Origin: Litoreibacter halocynthiae
GTDB taxonomy: Bacteria > Pseudomonadota > Alphaproteobacteria > Rhodobacterales > Rhodobacteraceae
Direction of reading: 5' to 3'
NCBI RefSeq assembly: GCF_004365635.1
Contig: NZ_SOBH01000004.1
Location: 354,996-418,995 of the forward strand
Length of the DNA: 64,000 bases
Part shown: in pieces, positions 1 to 9,377 of the stretch
How positions within the stretch are numbered: the first letter of the stretch is position 1
Layout: each line of letters opens with the position of its first letter
Translations under genes and position numbers: made by a program
Notes under the pieces: generated by a model
Seen by the model: only the letters and a program-made list of their open reading frames with translations
Databases searched by the model: none
What the model was told of the DNA's origin: nothing

Positions 1-434
1 TTAGAGCCTGTTGTTGGATCATCCAGCGCGTCACCGTTGAATGTCGCCTGAATGAATTCGTCATTCGTAGGATCATAAACAACCAGATTGTCGCCGCCGT
101 TGTTGAAGACGTTGCTGCTATAATTGGCGTCAAACGCCAGGTTATCGCCAGTCACACTGGGAAGGCTGCCCCCGTTTTGGACGTTGCGCACAACGACTGC
201 TACCGCCCCCGCTTCCAAAACGGTGCCGGGGGGAAAGGTAAACCAGTTGTCGCGTCCAGCGTCCCAAAGCTCGAGACCTGAAATATCAATAGCGCTGCCG
301 GAGGTGTTTATGAGCTCAAGAAATTCGTCGCCGCCACGAGCGGCGCCGTTTCCATCCGTGTCAAAGTTGTTTGCGCCATTGGGGTCAACGAGGACCTCGT
401 TAATCGCAATACCGCCCAGCAATAAGTCGGGCAC
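1..434 (-). CDS. Lamin-tail domain protein, C-terminus cut off by window edge
   Basis: The reverse strand stays open from a GTG at 434 to the left edge (144 codons). An in-frame stop at 453-455 makes GTG-434 the only usual start codon available, with a weak purine-rich AAGAGCAGAG stretch upstream. The translation has the features of a lamin-tail (LTD) fold: INEVLVDPNG near the start, GGDEFLELINTSG around residues 34-46, then DISGLELWD and FPPGTVLEAG. Glycine, asparagine and aspartate are frequent. No N-terminal signal peptide is visible. LTD modules in Roseobacter proteins often head large secreted proteins with Ca-binding or Hint domains, so C-terminal type I secretion is possible, but that part lies outside the window. 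It is divergent from hslV across a 178-bp gap. Confidence 0.75.
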   Translation of the reverse strand, partial: MPDLLLGGIAINEVLVDPNGANNFDTDGNGAARGGDEFLELINTSGSAIDISGLELWDAGRDNWFTFPPGTVLEAGAVAVVVRNVQNGGSLPSVTGDNLAFDANYSSNVFNNGGDNLVVYDPTNDEFIQATFNGDALDDPTTGS

Positions 435-612
435 TGCTCTGCTCTTTATATTTCATGATCTAGACGATTCTAACTTATCTGAGCTTTTAGGCAAAATTGC
501 GGGGAAACAATGCCAACCGAATGCACGAAGTCAATTCTAGAGGAGTTCTGACACCTCTTTGCGCTCACTCCCATCCATGACTATATGTCCTCAAGGAACT
601 AAGGAGAGCGGC

Positions 613-1170
613 ATGTCTGACGACAAATTTCCCGGCTGGCACGGCACCACCATCATTGGCGTCCGCAAGGGTGGCAAGGTTGTTATCGCAGGTGACGGGC
701 AGGTCTCCGTTGGCCAAACCGTGATGAAGGGCACCGCGCGCAAGGTCCGCCGCCTGTCTCCGGGCGGGATGGATGTCGTTGCCGGGTTTGCGGGATCTAC
801 CGCAGATGCATTCACTTTGCTTGAACGGCTCGAAAGCAAACTGGAGGCCGTTCCCGGCCAACTGGCCCGCGCCGCTGTCGAATTGGCAAAAGACTGGCGC
901 ACCGACAAATACCTGAAGAATCTAGAGGCTATGCTGATCGTCACGGACGGCAAAGACCTGTTCGTCATAACTGGCGCAGGGGACGTGCTGGAGCCGGAAC
1001 ACGATGTCACAGCCATCGGCTCTGGCGGGAATTTCGCGCTCGCGGCAGGTCGCGCGATGATGGACACCGACAAAGACGCCGAAACCATTGCGCGCGACGC
1101 AATGAAGATTGCGGCAGATATCTGCGTTTACACAAACGGCAATCTAACCGTCGAGACAATCGATGAGTGA
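613..1170 (+). CDS. hslV: ATP-dependent protease HslVU, peptidase subunit HslV
   Basis: Proteolytic subunit of the cytoplasmic HslUV (ClpQY) protease, a threonine peptidase that degrades unfolded and regulatory proteins handed over by HslU. The 185-residue length fits the family. ATG-613 is chosen because AAGGAG lies six bases upstream (601-606). The sequence begins with an 11-residue leader ending WHG, followed by [10 protein letters not shown], so Thr12 should become the catalytic N-terminal threonine after processing. The GDGQVS motif follows. The stop overlaps the next gene by 8 bp. Its ATPase partner hslU is not adjacent but begins 1.6 kb downstream, behind two other genes. Confidence 0.97.
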   Translation: MSDDKFPGWHGTTIIGVRKGGKVVIAGDGQVSVGQTVMKGTARKVRRLSPGGMDVVAGFAGSTADAFTLLERLESKLEAVPGQLARAAVELAKDWRTDKYLKNLEAMLIVTDGKDLFVITGAGDVLEPEHDVTAIGSGGNFALAAGRAMMDTDKDAETIARDAMKIAADICVYTNGNLTVETIDE

Positions 1171-2248
1171 TGGTGTTTCGCGCGACGATCTTCGCGCCGC
1201 GGTCGCGTCCGGTGTTCTGGACGAGGCCCAAGCCAGCAAACTGATGATCTTGTCAGACCAGCGGCAAGGCTACCGTGCTAATATGATTGGCGATGATGAG
1301 CCGTTCGAGCTGTTCAAGGGCTTTGCCGAGATTTTCGTGACGGTTGGCCTTGGCTTGCTGATGTCCGGGTTGATTGGCCTAACAGCAATCTTCGGCGAGG
1401 TGGCTTTGATACCCGCATTCGCAATGGTGATTTCTGTCGCGCTGGCCTTCTACTTCACCAAGAAGCGCCGCATGTCGTTGCCATCAATTGCGCTTTGCAT
1501 CGCGTTTGCCTCGACCCTCGCACTAACGGTCGTGGCGGCAATCATTGGCAAATACGGGGACATGACACCGTTGAAAACGGTGATCATTGGCGTGATCGGC
1601 ATGGCAGGCATGCTGGGCTATTTTCGCGTGTTCCGATTGCCTTTCGCCATGTTCGCACTTGGTGTGTTTGGCATCATCACGATTATCGGCGCCGTTGACT
1701 TGATGTTTCCGGGCAGTGCCTCGACCAATGCTGGCCTAACGGATTACTTCGATCTGCGCCGCCAGCCATATCTTGCCCTAGGAACGCTCGTGTTTGGCGT
1801 TTTCGCCTTTGTTGGCGCGTTATGGTTTGACCTACAGGACCCCCATAGGGTCAGCCGCAAATCGGCATCTGCATTTTGGCTGCATATCCTCGCAGCACCC
1901 GCCTTGGTCAACACTCTGGTGATGTCGAACTATCAAGCTGGAGGCACCGTCGGCACGAGCCTCGCTATTGTTGTTCTGGCCCTGTTCACGCTGCTGGCAA
2001 TCATCATTGACCGACGCAGCTTTCTGACCGCTGGATTGGTGTATATGGGGCTGCTGTTGGCCTCAGCAATCAATGAAACGGGTGCCGACTGGGCACCCGT
2101 TTTGACCATGCTGCTCCTCGGCCTTTTCGTAACCTCGTTGGGTGCGTTCTGGACGCAAACCCGTGCTTGGCTGCTTGGTCTACTGCCCGACTTCCCGGGC
2201 AAACACCGACTGCCACCCTATGAGGACGGTCTGGCGGTGTCCGAGTGA
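1163..2248 (+). CDS. Polytopic membrane protein of unknown function
   Basis: Not recognised as a named family. The 361-residue product has a soluble N-terminus of about 50 residues and then about nine or ten hydrophobic segments from residue 55 to near 345 (for example [15 protein letters not shown] and [12 protein letters not shown]), ending in a short polar tail. It resembles multi-helix proteins of the DUF2157 kind, but that is a loose impression. The ATG overlaps the hslV stop by 8 bp, implying translational coupling and possibly a role tied to the HslUV protease at the membrane. The opposite-strand DM13 gene ends at the next base. Confidence 0.8.
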   Translation: MSDGVSRDDLRAAVASGVLDEAQASKLMILSDQRQGYRANMIGDDEPFELFKGFAEIFVTVGLGLLMSGLIGLTAIFGEVALIPAFAMVISVALAFYFTKKRRMSLPSIALCIAFASTLALTVVAAIIGKYGDMTPLKTVIIGVIGMAGMLGYFRVFRLPFAMFALGVFGIITIIGAVDLMFPGSASTNAGLTDYFDLRRQPYLALGTLVFGVFAFVGALWFDLQDPHRVSRKSASAFWLHILAAPALVNTLVMSNYQAGGTVGTSLAIVVLALFTLLAIIIDRRSFLTAGLVYMGLLLASAINETGADWAPVLTMLLLGLFVTSLGAFWTQTRAWLLGLLPDFPGKHRLPPYEDGLAVSE

Positions 2249-2632
2249 TTACAGCTTGGCAACACCTAACGGTACGTTGAACTTTTCGCACCAAATCCAG
2301 ACCTCGTTGTAGTCATCGGGGTTGATTCCCGCAGGAATCTTGTATGTGGAAGCGCCCTTGTTCGACTTTAGGGGCCCCATCAAAGTTTTTGGATCGAACC
2401 CATTCTTGCCCAAAGCGACTTTAGGGTCAGGGGCGCCGTCAAAAGTGAAGTCGCCCATCAGTTCCACGGAACCTCCGGAACCCGACTTCACAAGCTCGGC
2501 ACGACCAGTGGTCTTGTGGTTGCTTGCGCCTTTAAACTTGCCGATGCGGCCGTGGCCGCCCGCAAATGCCGGAAGGGCTGCAACAGTCGAAACGGTGACC
2601 GCGCCGCGTAAAATAGCTCGACGAGAGATCAT
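2249..2632 (-). CDS. DM13-domain protein with twin-arginine-like signal
   Basis: A 127-residue exported protein. ATG-2632 is chosen over upstream in-frame codons because AAAGGAG stands eight bases before it and because the N-terminus then reads MISRRAILRGAV, a twin-arginine-like signal with a hydrophobic core ending near AFAGG. The rest matches a DM13 domain: a GxxVELMGDFTFDGAPDP-like stretch, a PLKSNKGASTYKIPAGINP segment, and a final EVWIWCEKFNVPLGVAKL strand with a single cysteine. DM13 domains are proposed to act in extracytoplasmic redox chemistry through such a cysteine. The gene lies antisense between the hslV-coupled membrane gene and hslU. Confidence 0.8.
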   Translation of the reverse strand: MISRRAILRGAVTVSTVAALPAFAGGHGRIGKFKGASNHKTTGRAELVKSGSGGSVELMGDFTFDGAPDPKVALGKNGFDPKTLMGPLKSNKGASTYKIPAGINPDDYNEVWIWCEKFNVPLGVAKL

Positions 2633-2791
2633 GGGATGCTCCTTTGATTGAACTCTTGGGTTCGAGTATTCGACGTAATTCTGTAAATCGGAAGCCCTCA
2701 CACGCAAACGTCAACATCTGTGAAGCCACCCTTCAAGTTGCGGGTGATGAACCATAGGTCTAAAACAATCTCAAACTAGAAGGATGTCGCC

Positions 2792-4111
2792 GTGACCGAC
2801 CTAACTCCCCGCGAAATTGTATCCGAACTGGATCGATTCATCATCGGGCAAAAAGACGCCAAAAGAGCCGTTGCAGTGGCTTTGCGTAACCGTTGGCGGC
2901 GCAAGCAACTGGCAGACGATCTTCGTGACGAAGTATACCCGAAGAATATCCTGATGATCGGCCCCACCGGTGTAGGTAAAACCGAAATTTCGCGCCGTTT
3001 GGCCAAACTTGCCCGCGCACCGTTCTTGAAGGTCGAAGCGACTAAATTCACCGAGGTCGGTTATGTTGGCCGCGATGTGGAACAGATTGTGCGCGACTTG
3101 GTTGACGCTGCGATCATAATGACCCGCGAACAGATGCGTGAAGATGTCAAAGCGGCCGCACATGAAGCTGCGGAAGAACGGGTTATTGATGCCCTTGCCG
3201 GAACTGATGCCCGCGAAGGCACGCGTGAAATGTTTCGCAAGAAGCTACGCGACGGGTTGCTTGATGATAAAGAGATCGAGCTGGACATCGCCGACAATAG
3301 CGGCGGCAACCCGTTCCAGATGTTTGAAGTCCCCGGCCAGCCCGGCATGGGTGGTGGTCCGGGCATGATGAACCTCGGAGACCTGTTCGGCAAAGCCATG
3401 GGTGGCAAAACCACCAAGCGCAAACTGAAGGTGTCGGAATCCTATGAAGTGCTGGTTGCCGATGAGGCTGACAAGCTGCTTGATCAGGAGGCCGTGACAG
3501 AAAACGCCATCGAAGCGGTAGAGCAAAACGGGATTGTTTTCCTTGACGAGATCGACAAGGTCTGTGCGCGCGCCGATGCGCGTGGTGCGGACGTCAGTCG
3601 CGAAGGCGTTCAGCGCGATTTGCTGCCACTTATTGAAGGTACAACGGTGTCGACCAAACATGGTCCGGTGAAAACCGACCACGTCCTGTTCATCGCTTCG
3701 GGTGCGTTTCACATCGCCAAACCTTCGGATTTGCTGCCCGAATTGCAAGGACGTCTTCCTATTCGGGTCGAACTCCGCGCCCTGACGGAAGAAGATTTTG
3801 TACGTATCCTGACCGAAACCGATAATGCGCTGACGCTTCAATACACTGCATTGATGGGAACCGAGGAAGTAAAAGTATCCTTCACAGACAACGGAATCGC
3901 AGCCTTGGCGCGGATCGCCGCCGAAGTGAACCAATCCGTTGAAAATATCGGTGCGCGTAGGCTTTACACCGTTATGGAACGGGTCTTCGAAGATCTAAGC
4001 TTCACCGCACCTGATCGCGCTGGCGAGGACGTCGTGGTCGATGCCGATTTTGTCGAAACACATCTGGGCGAGCTGAGCAGATCAGCGGACCTGAGCAAAT
4101 ACGTGCTGTGA
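2792..4111 (+). CDS. hslU: ATP-dependent protease HslVU, ATPase subunit HslU
   Basis: AAA+ unfoldase that recognises substrates and feeds them into the HslV chamber. The 439-residue product starts at GTG-2792 with an AGAAGG ribosome site. It opens with [16 protein letters not shown], typical of HslU, followed by Walker A GPTGVGKT at residues 57-64 and the family signature [16 protein letters not shown] soon after. A glycine/methionine-rich I-domain insertion occupies about residues 165-205. Walker B is IVFLDEID near residue 250, and the C-terminal sensor region contains [19 protein letters not shown]. The C-terminus ends in a leucine, which in this family docks into HslV. A lipoprotein hydrolase gene begins 4 bp after the stop. 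Confidence 0.97.
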   Translation: MTDLTPREIVSELDRFIIGQKDAKRAVAVALRNRWRRKQLADDLRDEVYPKNILMIGPTGVGKTEISRRLAKLARAPFLKVEATKFTEVGYVGRDVEQIVRDLVDAAIIMTREQMREDVKAAAHEAAEERVIDALAGTDAREGTREMFRKKLRDGLLDDKEIELDIADNSGGNPFQMFEVPGQPGMGGGPGMMNLGDLFGKAMGGKTTKRKLKVSESYEVLVADEADKLLDQEAVTENAIEAVEQNGIVFLDEIDKVCARADARGADVSREGVQRDLLPLIEGTTVSTKHGPVKTDHVLFIASGAFHIAKPSDLLPELQGRLPIRVELRALTEEDFVRILTETDNALTLQYTALMGTEEVKVSFTDNGIAALARIAAEVNQSVENIGARRLYTVMERVFEDLSFTAPDRAGEDVVVDADFVETHLGELSRSADLSKYVL

Positions 4112-4115
4112 CAAT

Positions 4116-5207
4116 ATGAAAGCCAAAGCCCTCCTCCTTTTCGCTGCGATTATACTGACAGCATGCACACATAGAGGAGGGCTTGCCCGTATTCCTGCCG
4201 GTTTAGCACCCGCGGTGGAACGTCCGATCTTTTTTGCCACAACGCGCCAAACAGATCGTCTTCCGTTCGGAACGCTTCGCTCGCGCAAATCAATCTATGG
4301 TCTCGTGGATGTCTCCATACCGCCAGTTCACAAAGCGGGGCAGATTGAGTGGCCAAATGCGAAACCTGACCCACAGAAGCACTTCCTGTTGGCAAGCACC
4401 GAAGCCTTTGAAAACAGCACCGGAATGCGGGCAGCATTAAACAAGGAGCTCGCGACCAAGGACGCGAAAAACCGCGCTGTGATCATCTATATCCATGGGT
4501 TCAACAACCGGTTTAGCGACGGCCTGTATCGTATCGCGCAGATGAGCCACGATCTTGGCCTGCCCGGGGTCGCAATAACATATTCATGGCCTTCTGCTGG
4601 GAACCCACTGAATTATGCGTATGACCGTGATAGCGCGCTGTTCGCCCGTGACGGATTGCATCGCTTGATTGAGGTTGCCACTAGATCAAACGCCCGCGAA
4701 GTCATCCTCGTTGCGCATTCCCTTGGCTCGATGGTCACAATGGAAACTTTGCGGGAACTTAGTGTTTCGGGTAACAAGCGCGCGCTCAACAGGATTGGTG
4801 GCGTTGTTCTCATGTCGCCAGACCTTGATCTAGATGTCTTCAAGTCGCAAGCCGATGCCATCGGGGAACTGCCTGACCCGTTCATCATCTTCTCGTCCAA
4901 GAAAGACCGCGCGCTACGATTGATTGAACAGCTCACCGGTCAGAAGAACAGACTTGGGCGGCTCGAAGATGTGAGCGAAATTGCTGAATATGACATCACT
5001 TATGTTGACGTGACTGCGTATAGCGAAGGTGGAACTAACCACTTTCCCGCGGCCAAATCACCAGCATTGCTAAAGCTGCTTGGTCAGATACCAGACCTGG
5101 AAAATGCGCTTTCCCGCGACGGCGCGCGCATCGGCCTGTTGCCGGGGTCCGTTTTGACTGTTCAGAATGCCACCGCGTTAATCCTATCACCGGTGGCGAG
5201 CCGGTAG
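4116..5207 (+). CDS. Lipoprotein alpha/beta hydrolase, DUF900 family
   Basis: The 363-residue product starts with a lipoprotein signal: MKAKALLLFAAIILTAC, with Cys17 as the predicted lipidated residue. The central part is a DUF900-type alpha/beta hydrolase. IYIHGFNN is the oxyanion-side motif, and AHSLGS near residue 202 carries the predicted nucleophilic serine, with VDVTAYSEGGTNHFP near the C-terminus supplying a candidate histidine. Substrate unknown; an esterase or lipase-like role at the membrane is the usual guess. It follows hslU by 4 bp, and its stop shares a base with the GTG of the following transporter, so the run from hslU may be one transcript. Confidence 0.85.
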   Translation: MKAKALLLFAAIILTACTHRGGLARIPAGLAPAVERPIFFATTRQTDRLPFGTLRSRKSIYGLVDVSIPPVHKAGQIEWPNAKPDPQKHFLLASTEAFENSTGMRAALNKELATKDAKNRAVIIYIHGFNNRFSDGLYRIAQMSHDLGLPGVAITYSWPSAGNPLNYAYDRDSALFARDGLHRLIEVATRSNAREVILVAHSLGSMVTMETLRELSVSGNKRALNRIGGVVLMSPDLDLDVFKSQADAIGELPDPFIIFSSKKDRALRLIEQLTGQKNRLGRLEDVSEIAEYDITYVDVTAYSEGGTNHFPAAKSPALLKLLGQIPDLENALSRDGARIGLLPGSVLTVQNATALILSPVASR

Positions 5208-6451
5208 TGGACACCCTTCGATTTATTCGCAGCAACGCCCATTGGCTTAGCGCGGGACTGCTCCTCACATTCGCATCATCGTTTGGGCAAACTTTCTTCC
5301 TTTCGATTTTCGCAGGCGAAATACGCGCCGAGTTCGGGCTGACACATGCGGCGTGGGGCGGCATCTATATGTTGGGCACGCTGTGCTCTGCCGCTGTGAT
5401 GATCTGGGCTGGCGTCCTGACGGATTTGCTAAGGGTGCGTGTTCTAGGACCAGCAGTTCTTATTGTTCTGGCACTTGCCTGCGCTTCGATGGCCCTTGTT
5501 TCATCAATCCCAATGCTTGTCGCGCTCATCTTTATGCTGCGCTTGATGGGGCAAGGAATGTCCAGCCACGTGGCAAGCACGGCAATGGCGCGATGGTTTG
5601 TGGCTGCAAGGGGCCGGGCGCTCGCCGTTGCAAGCTTTGGGTTCTCGATCGGGGAGGCGTTACTGCCAATTATGTTCGTAGCCCTAATGGGATTGATCGG
5701 TTGGCGCAGCTCATGGCTTATCGCCTGTGGCGCGCTTGTCGTACTCGCACCTTTAGTTTTCTTGCTGCTAAAGCAAGAACGCACACCCCAATCGTCATCG
5801 TCTGATGATCATGTAGCTGGGATGGGAGGGCATCACTGGACGCGGCTTGAAGTTTTGCGATCACCGCTGTTCTGGATGGTCGTGCCTGTATTGATTGGCC
5901 CGCCCGCCTTCGGGACTGCGTTCTTCTTCCTTCAAGTCCATTTGGCAGACGTAAAAGGGTGGACCCATCTCGAGCTTGTCCAACTCTTTCCCGTTTACAC
6001 AGGCATGTCGATCTGCGCGATGATCGCGTCAGGCTTTGCGATCGACAGATTTGGAACCGGCCGGATGATGTCAGTTTACACGCTGCCCTTGGCCGTCGGG
6101 TTTCTGGTATTCTCGCAAAGCACTTCGCTGGCCGGAGGCGCCCTTGGCATTGCGTTTTTCGCCATGACGTCCGGCATGCAGGCGACCCTTCCCGCAGCGT
6201 TCTGGGCCGAGTTTTTCGGGACACGGTATTTGGGAAGCATTAAGGCAATGGCCACCGCTATCATGGTGTTCGGATCTGCCATCGGGCCGGGATTAACCGG
6301 CCTGATTATCGACTTCGGGATTGATTACACGCGGCAGATGGTTAGGGTCGCCCTATACATGATCGCGGCAACTGTATTCGCAATGACCGGCTTGAAAAAG
6401 GCGCGATCTCTTTTACCGCGAGCGCCTGAGGTAGACGTAATAGGCACCTGA
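5207..6451 (+). CDS. Major facilitator superfamily transporter
   Basis: A 414-residue inner-membrane protein with about twelve hydrophobic segments split by a cytoplasmic loop near residues 185-205 (QERTPQSSSSDDH), the usual two-times-six MFS layout. A loop 2-3 type motif is seen in GVLTDLLRVR. GFSIGEALLPI is in the region of helix 5. The substrate cannot be told from sequence; the overall look is that of the oxalate/formate or monocarboxylate-like MFS group. GTG-5207 overlaps the stop of the DUF900 lipoprotein gene by one base. Its 3' end overlaps the convergent Smr gene by 39 bp. Confidence 0.87.
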   Translation: MDTLRFIRSNAHWLSAGLLLTFASSFGQTFFLSIFAGEIRAEFGLTHAAWGGIYMLGTLCSAAVMIWAGVLTDLLRVRVLGPAVLIVLALACASMALVSSIPMLVALIFMLRLMGQGMSSHVASTAMARWFVAARGRALAVASFGFSIGEALLPIMFVALMGLIGWRSSWLIACGALVVLAPLVFLLLKQERTPQSSSSDDHVAGMGGHHWTRLEVLRSPLFWMVVPVLIGPPAFGTAFFFLQVHLADVKGWTHLELVQLFPVYTGMSICAMIASGFAIDRFGTGRMMSVYTLPLAVGFLVFSQSTSLAGGALGIAFFAMTSGMQATLPAAFWAEFFGTRYLGSIKAMATAIMVFGSAIGPGLTGLIIDFGIDYTRQMVRVALYMIAATVFAMTGLKKARSLLPRAPEVDVIGT

Positions 6452-7006
6452 ACCGCCATGCTTCAGGCTTGCTTGTGTCACCTGTAAAATATGGGGTTTC
6501 AGCGGGTATTGTTGGAACCAATTCGGAACCTGATGACGCAAAACGCCCAGCCGTGTGGGGATTGGCCCCCCGTCATCGCGGCTTTTTCCTTTGCCCGTGA
6601 TTACCAGAACCAACCGTTTCCCCTGCGCATGAGCATCGAGAATAAACCGGTTAAGACGTGGGTGCGCCTGATCAAGGGTCATGCCATGCAAGTCCAGTCG
6701 CGCCTCGGGGCTTAGCTTTCCTTGCTTTAATCGCGTGAACGCTTTCTTGTCCATCGCCACTGGAGTTTTCGCCAAATGCTGGTCCAGACTTGGCGCCAGG
6801 TTATGTTTGGACGTCTTACTGGTTGCACGCTCTCCAAGCTTGAATGACTTGATTGGGCGTGGCGACACGGGATCGGCAACTTTGGTTTTCAATGGTCGGT
6901 TCGAGATTTTAGACTTCGACCGCACCTGCATCGGAATTGCCGTCTCGGTGACACGCGCCCAAAGCTCTTGCTCCTCTGGGTTTAGCTTTCGTTTACCGCG
7001 TCGCAT
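6413..7006 (-). CDS. Smr/MutS2-type endonuclease-like protein
   Basis: A 197-residue protein with a basic, low-complexity N-terminal half and a C-terminal Smr domain. Domain signatures are LDLHGMTLDQA near residue 105 (the LDLHG motif), VLVITGKGKS near residue 135 and a terminal HGGSGAYYVYLRR. Standalone Smr proteins of this kind are thought to nick DNA or RNA; the cellular role in alphaproteobacteria is unclear. It begins 4 bp after the mltA stop, so it is the last gene of a Tim44-like/mltA/smr run. Confidence 0.88.
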   Translation of the reverse strand: MRRGKRKLNPEEQELWARVTETAIPMQVRSKSKISNRPLKTKVADPVSPRPIKSFKLGERATSKTSKHNLAPSLDQHLAKTPVAMDKKAFTRLKQGKLSPEARLDLHGMTLDQAHPRLNRFILDAHAQGKRLVLVITGKGKSRDDGGPIPTRLGVLRHQVPNWFQQYPLKPHILQVTQASLKHGGSGAYYVYLRRSR

Positions 7007-7010
7007 CCGG

Positions 7011-8048
7011 TTAACCGCCGGGGGCCAGTGTGTAGGCAGTCTGGATCGGCATCAACGCAACCAACCTGCCGCGATCACGGATGCGGCCCGCAGCGCGGCC
7101 TGCCTGATCACCGGTGCCATAGTAAATATCCGCACGTTGCGCGCCTTTGATCGCAGAACCGGTATCCTGCGCAATCATCAAGCGTTGCAGCGGCTTTGCC
7201 CCGCCTTTCTCTATCCAAACAGGTCCGCCCAGAGTATTGAACTTCGGATCAACCGCGATGGAGCGCATCGGAGTGATCGAGCGGTTCATCGCACCAAGCG
7301 GGCCCTTGTCAGCAGGAACCTCGGATACTTCGCGGAAAAACACGTAGGACGGGTTGTGGCGCAAAAGCTCCGCCCCCTCAATCGGGTTTCGCTGAACCCA
7401 ACGCCGAATGACCTGCGCCGAGACTTGGTGCGGCTCATAGGTGCCTCGGCGGATCAATTCCTGACCGATTGACCTGTATTCGTGACCATTCTTGCCACCA
7501 TAACCCACACGCATCGCGCCGCCCTCGGCCAGCTTAACGCGACCCGACCCCTGAACTTGCAAGAAAAACTTTTCAACCGGATCGTCGATCCAGACCAGTT
7601 CCAGCCCCCGACCTTCCAGCAGGTTTTGCTCTTCAATCTCACGGCGCGAGAACCATGTGCTTCCGTTTTGAACTTCTGGAGGCTTGCTGTGGAGCGGGTA
7701 TTGATATGGTCCACCGCGCCTTCGGGAACCGTGTAACTCTGGTTCAAAATATCCAGTAAACAGGGCTTGGTCTTCTCCGTTGATCAAAACGGGGCGGAAG
7801 AACAACTCAAAGAATGTGCGCGCTGATGGCTGGCTTGTCGCTAAGGCGCACAGGGTCGCCCACTCCGTATCTTTTATGTCGGCACAGGTTTCTTGAAACA
7901 CAGCAAGGGCTGCGGAATGGTCATCGTCCTCCCAGCCGTCCAAATCCTCGAATTTGAGGATTTCATAGGTGGGCGCGGCGTCAGCTGAGTTGAGAGTCAT
8001 GGTCGCCCCCAACGCAAATATTGCCGCTGCCCACCGGACATGCCTCAT
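7011..8048 (-). CDS. mltA: Membrane-bound lytic murein transglycosylase A
   Basis: Cleaves the glycan strands of peptidoglycan between MurNAc and GlcNAc, forming 1,6-anhydro ends, in the periplasm. The 345-residue product has a signal peptide (MRHVRWAAAIFALGATM to about SADA), not an obvious lipobox, so it may be soluble or loosely attached. Family features are FTGYFEPELHGS around residue 97, VQGSGRVKL and VGYGGKNGHEYRSIG in the middle, and the C-terminal 3D-type segment AQDTGSAIKGAQRADIYYG, which carries the catalytic aspartate region. The start overlaps the stop of the Tim44-like gene by 4 bp, and smr follows after 4 bp, giving a tight operon. Confidence 0.93.
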   Translation of the reverse strand: MRHVRWAAAIFALGATMTLNSADAAPTYEILKFEDLDGWEDDDHSAALAVFQETCADIKDTEWATLCALATSQPSARTFFELFFRPVLINGEDQALFTGYFEPELHGSRRRGGPYQYPLHSKPPEVQNGSTWFSRREIEEQNLLEGRGLELVWIDDPVEKFFLQVQGSGRVKLAEGGAMRVGYGGKNGHEYRSIGQELIRRGTYEPHQVSAQVIRRWVQRNPIEGAELLRHNPSYVFFREVSEVPADKGPLGAMNRSITPMRSIAVDPKFNTLGGPVWIEKGGAKPLQRLMIAQDTGSAIKGAQRADIYYGTGDQAGRAAGRIRDRGRLVALMPIQTAYTLAPGG

Positions 8049-8701
8049 TCCCCGGTTGCGACCAATTGCCAGTTGGGATCGTCACTGCCCATGATGCGCG
8101 CAAAGGTCCAGACATCCTTGACCCGCTTAATCGCATTCGGGTCACCTTCGACAATGTCGCCGGCAGAGTCGCGGACAACAGAGGTAAGCTCACCCACAAA
8201 TCTGACCTTCAACTCACCTTCTTTGGTGTCTTTGTCGTATTCTGCGTCAAGCAGCGTCAATTCGCGGACACCAACAAAGTTTGCTTGAACCAAAAGACCT
8301 TCTTTTTGACGTTGCTCGATCACTTCTTCAAATGCCTCAAGAACATCGCCCGATAGGAACGGGGCAATATCGTCGATCTCGCCCAACTCGAAAGCCATCA
8401 GGATCATCTCGTAAGCACCACGTGCGCCGCCAAGAAAGTCACTTACGCCAAAGGACGGATCAACGCGTTTCATTTCCGCAAGTGCCTTCGCGGCGTCGCT
8501 GTCTTCGTCAACGTGATCAGTAATATCACGATCCACGCCACCGTCGATAACCTCGAACTTCTGACGGGCTTTTTGTGCAGGGCCATTCGCGGGGGGTACC
8601 GGCAGCGGAGGTTTTTCAAAACCTTCACGTGTGCCGAGCACCGATTTCAACTTGAGAATGAGAAAGACGGCGATGCCCGCCAAGACAAGAAGTTCGATCA
8701 T
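8045..8701 (-). CDS. Tim44-like domain protein (TimA type)
   Basis: A 218-residue protein with one N-terminal membrane helix (LLVLAGIAVFLILKL, residues 4-18), a proline-rich linker, and a Tim44-like C-terminal domain from about residue 80 (FLGGARGAYEMILMAFELGE, then LSGDVLEAFEEVIEQRQKEG and KRVKDVWTFARIMGSDDPNW). Bacterial relatives of mitochondrial Tim44 are common in alphaproteobacteria; their bacterial role is not firmly known. It heads the mltA-smr operon and is divergent from fxsA across about 120 bp. Start ATG-8701 is the first in frame and gives the expected membrane helix. Confidence 0.88.
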   Translation of the reverse strand: MIELLVLAGIAVFLILKLKSVLGTREGFEKPPLPVPPANGPAQKARQKFEVIDGGVDRDITDHVDEDSDAAKALAEMKRVDPSFGVSDFLGGARGAYEMILMAFELGEIDDIAPFLSGDVLEAFEEVIEQRQKEGLLVQANFVGVRELTLLDAEYDKDTKEGELKVRFVGELTSVVRDSAGDIVEGDPNAIKRVKDVWTFARIMGSDDPNWQLVATGE

Positions 8702-8819
8702 AGTGTGCTCTTCAACGCCTCTGTGTGCCGGAAAGTTGGCAAATTGGAACTCAGCCTCTTATGTAGGTGCTAGGGGGACACAAGTCCACCAAACGCTCTA
8801 CTAGGAATAGGCTTTTGCC

Positions 8820-9308
8820 ATGTGGCTATTTTTGCTCTTTGTGACGATCCCGATTGTGGAGATCGCATTGTTTATCCAGGTCGGTGGGTGGCTTGGCCTG
8901 TGGCCGACATTGGCAATCGTAATTCTGACGGCGATTCTGGGGACGTTTCTTGTGCGTGCGCAGGGACTTATGGCCATGTCGCAAATTCGGTCCAACTTGC
9001 AGGAATTTCAGGATCCAACTGAGTCTCTAGCTCATGGCGCCATGATTCTAGCGTCTGGGTTGCTGCTGCTGACGCCCGGGTTCTTCACCGATGCTGTCGG
9101 CTTTGCATTGCTGATTCCTCCTCTTCGTTTGGCATTGTTCAACTGGATCAGGAGCAAAGTGAAAGTGCAAAGTTTCGTTCAAACAGATTATCGCCGCGAG
9201 CAAAGGCCGCGGCCCGACAGTGATGTGATTGATGGCGATTTTTCCGAATTGGACGACGATACCCCCCGCCCGACGCATCAACCACCTTCAGGCTGGACAC
9301 GGCATTGA
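8820..9308 (+). CDS. fxsA: FxsA-family membrane protein
   Basis: A 162-residue inner-membrane protein. Hydrophobic helices occupy roughly residues 2-18, 23-45 and 77-105, with the family-typical PIVEIALFIQVGGWLG at the N-terminus and MILASGLLLLTPGFFTDAVG in the middle. The tail from about residue 115 is polar and acidic. FxsA in E. coli is named for suppressing F-plasmid exclusion of phage T7; the physiological role is unknown. GGAATAGG lies upstream of ATG-8820. It is divergent from the Tim44-like gene and lies just upstream of secB. Confidence 0.88.
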   Translation: MWLFLLFVTIPIVEIALFIQVGGWLGLWPTLAIVILTAILGTFLVRAQGLMAMSQIRSNLQEFQDPTESLAHGAMILASGLLLLTPGFFTDAVGFALLIPPLRLALFNWIRSKVKVQSFVQTDYRREQRPRPDSDVIDGDFSELDDDTPRPTHQPPSGWTRH

Positions 9309-9377
9309 GTTGAGGCGAACGTGACGACCTGTTAAGCACATCGCAGCTTTATTTCTCGCTTTAAGGAGACGCCTCAG

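Noticed and set aside
124..540. A 138-codon forward frame over the left-edge lamin-tail gene.
   Set aside because: Its composition (many prolines, serines and arginines) is that of a shadow of the reverse-strand gene, which has a clear domain.
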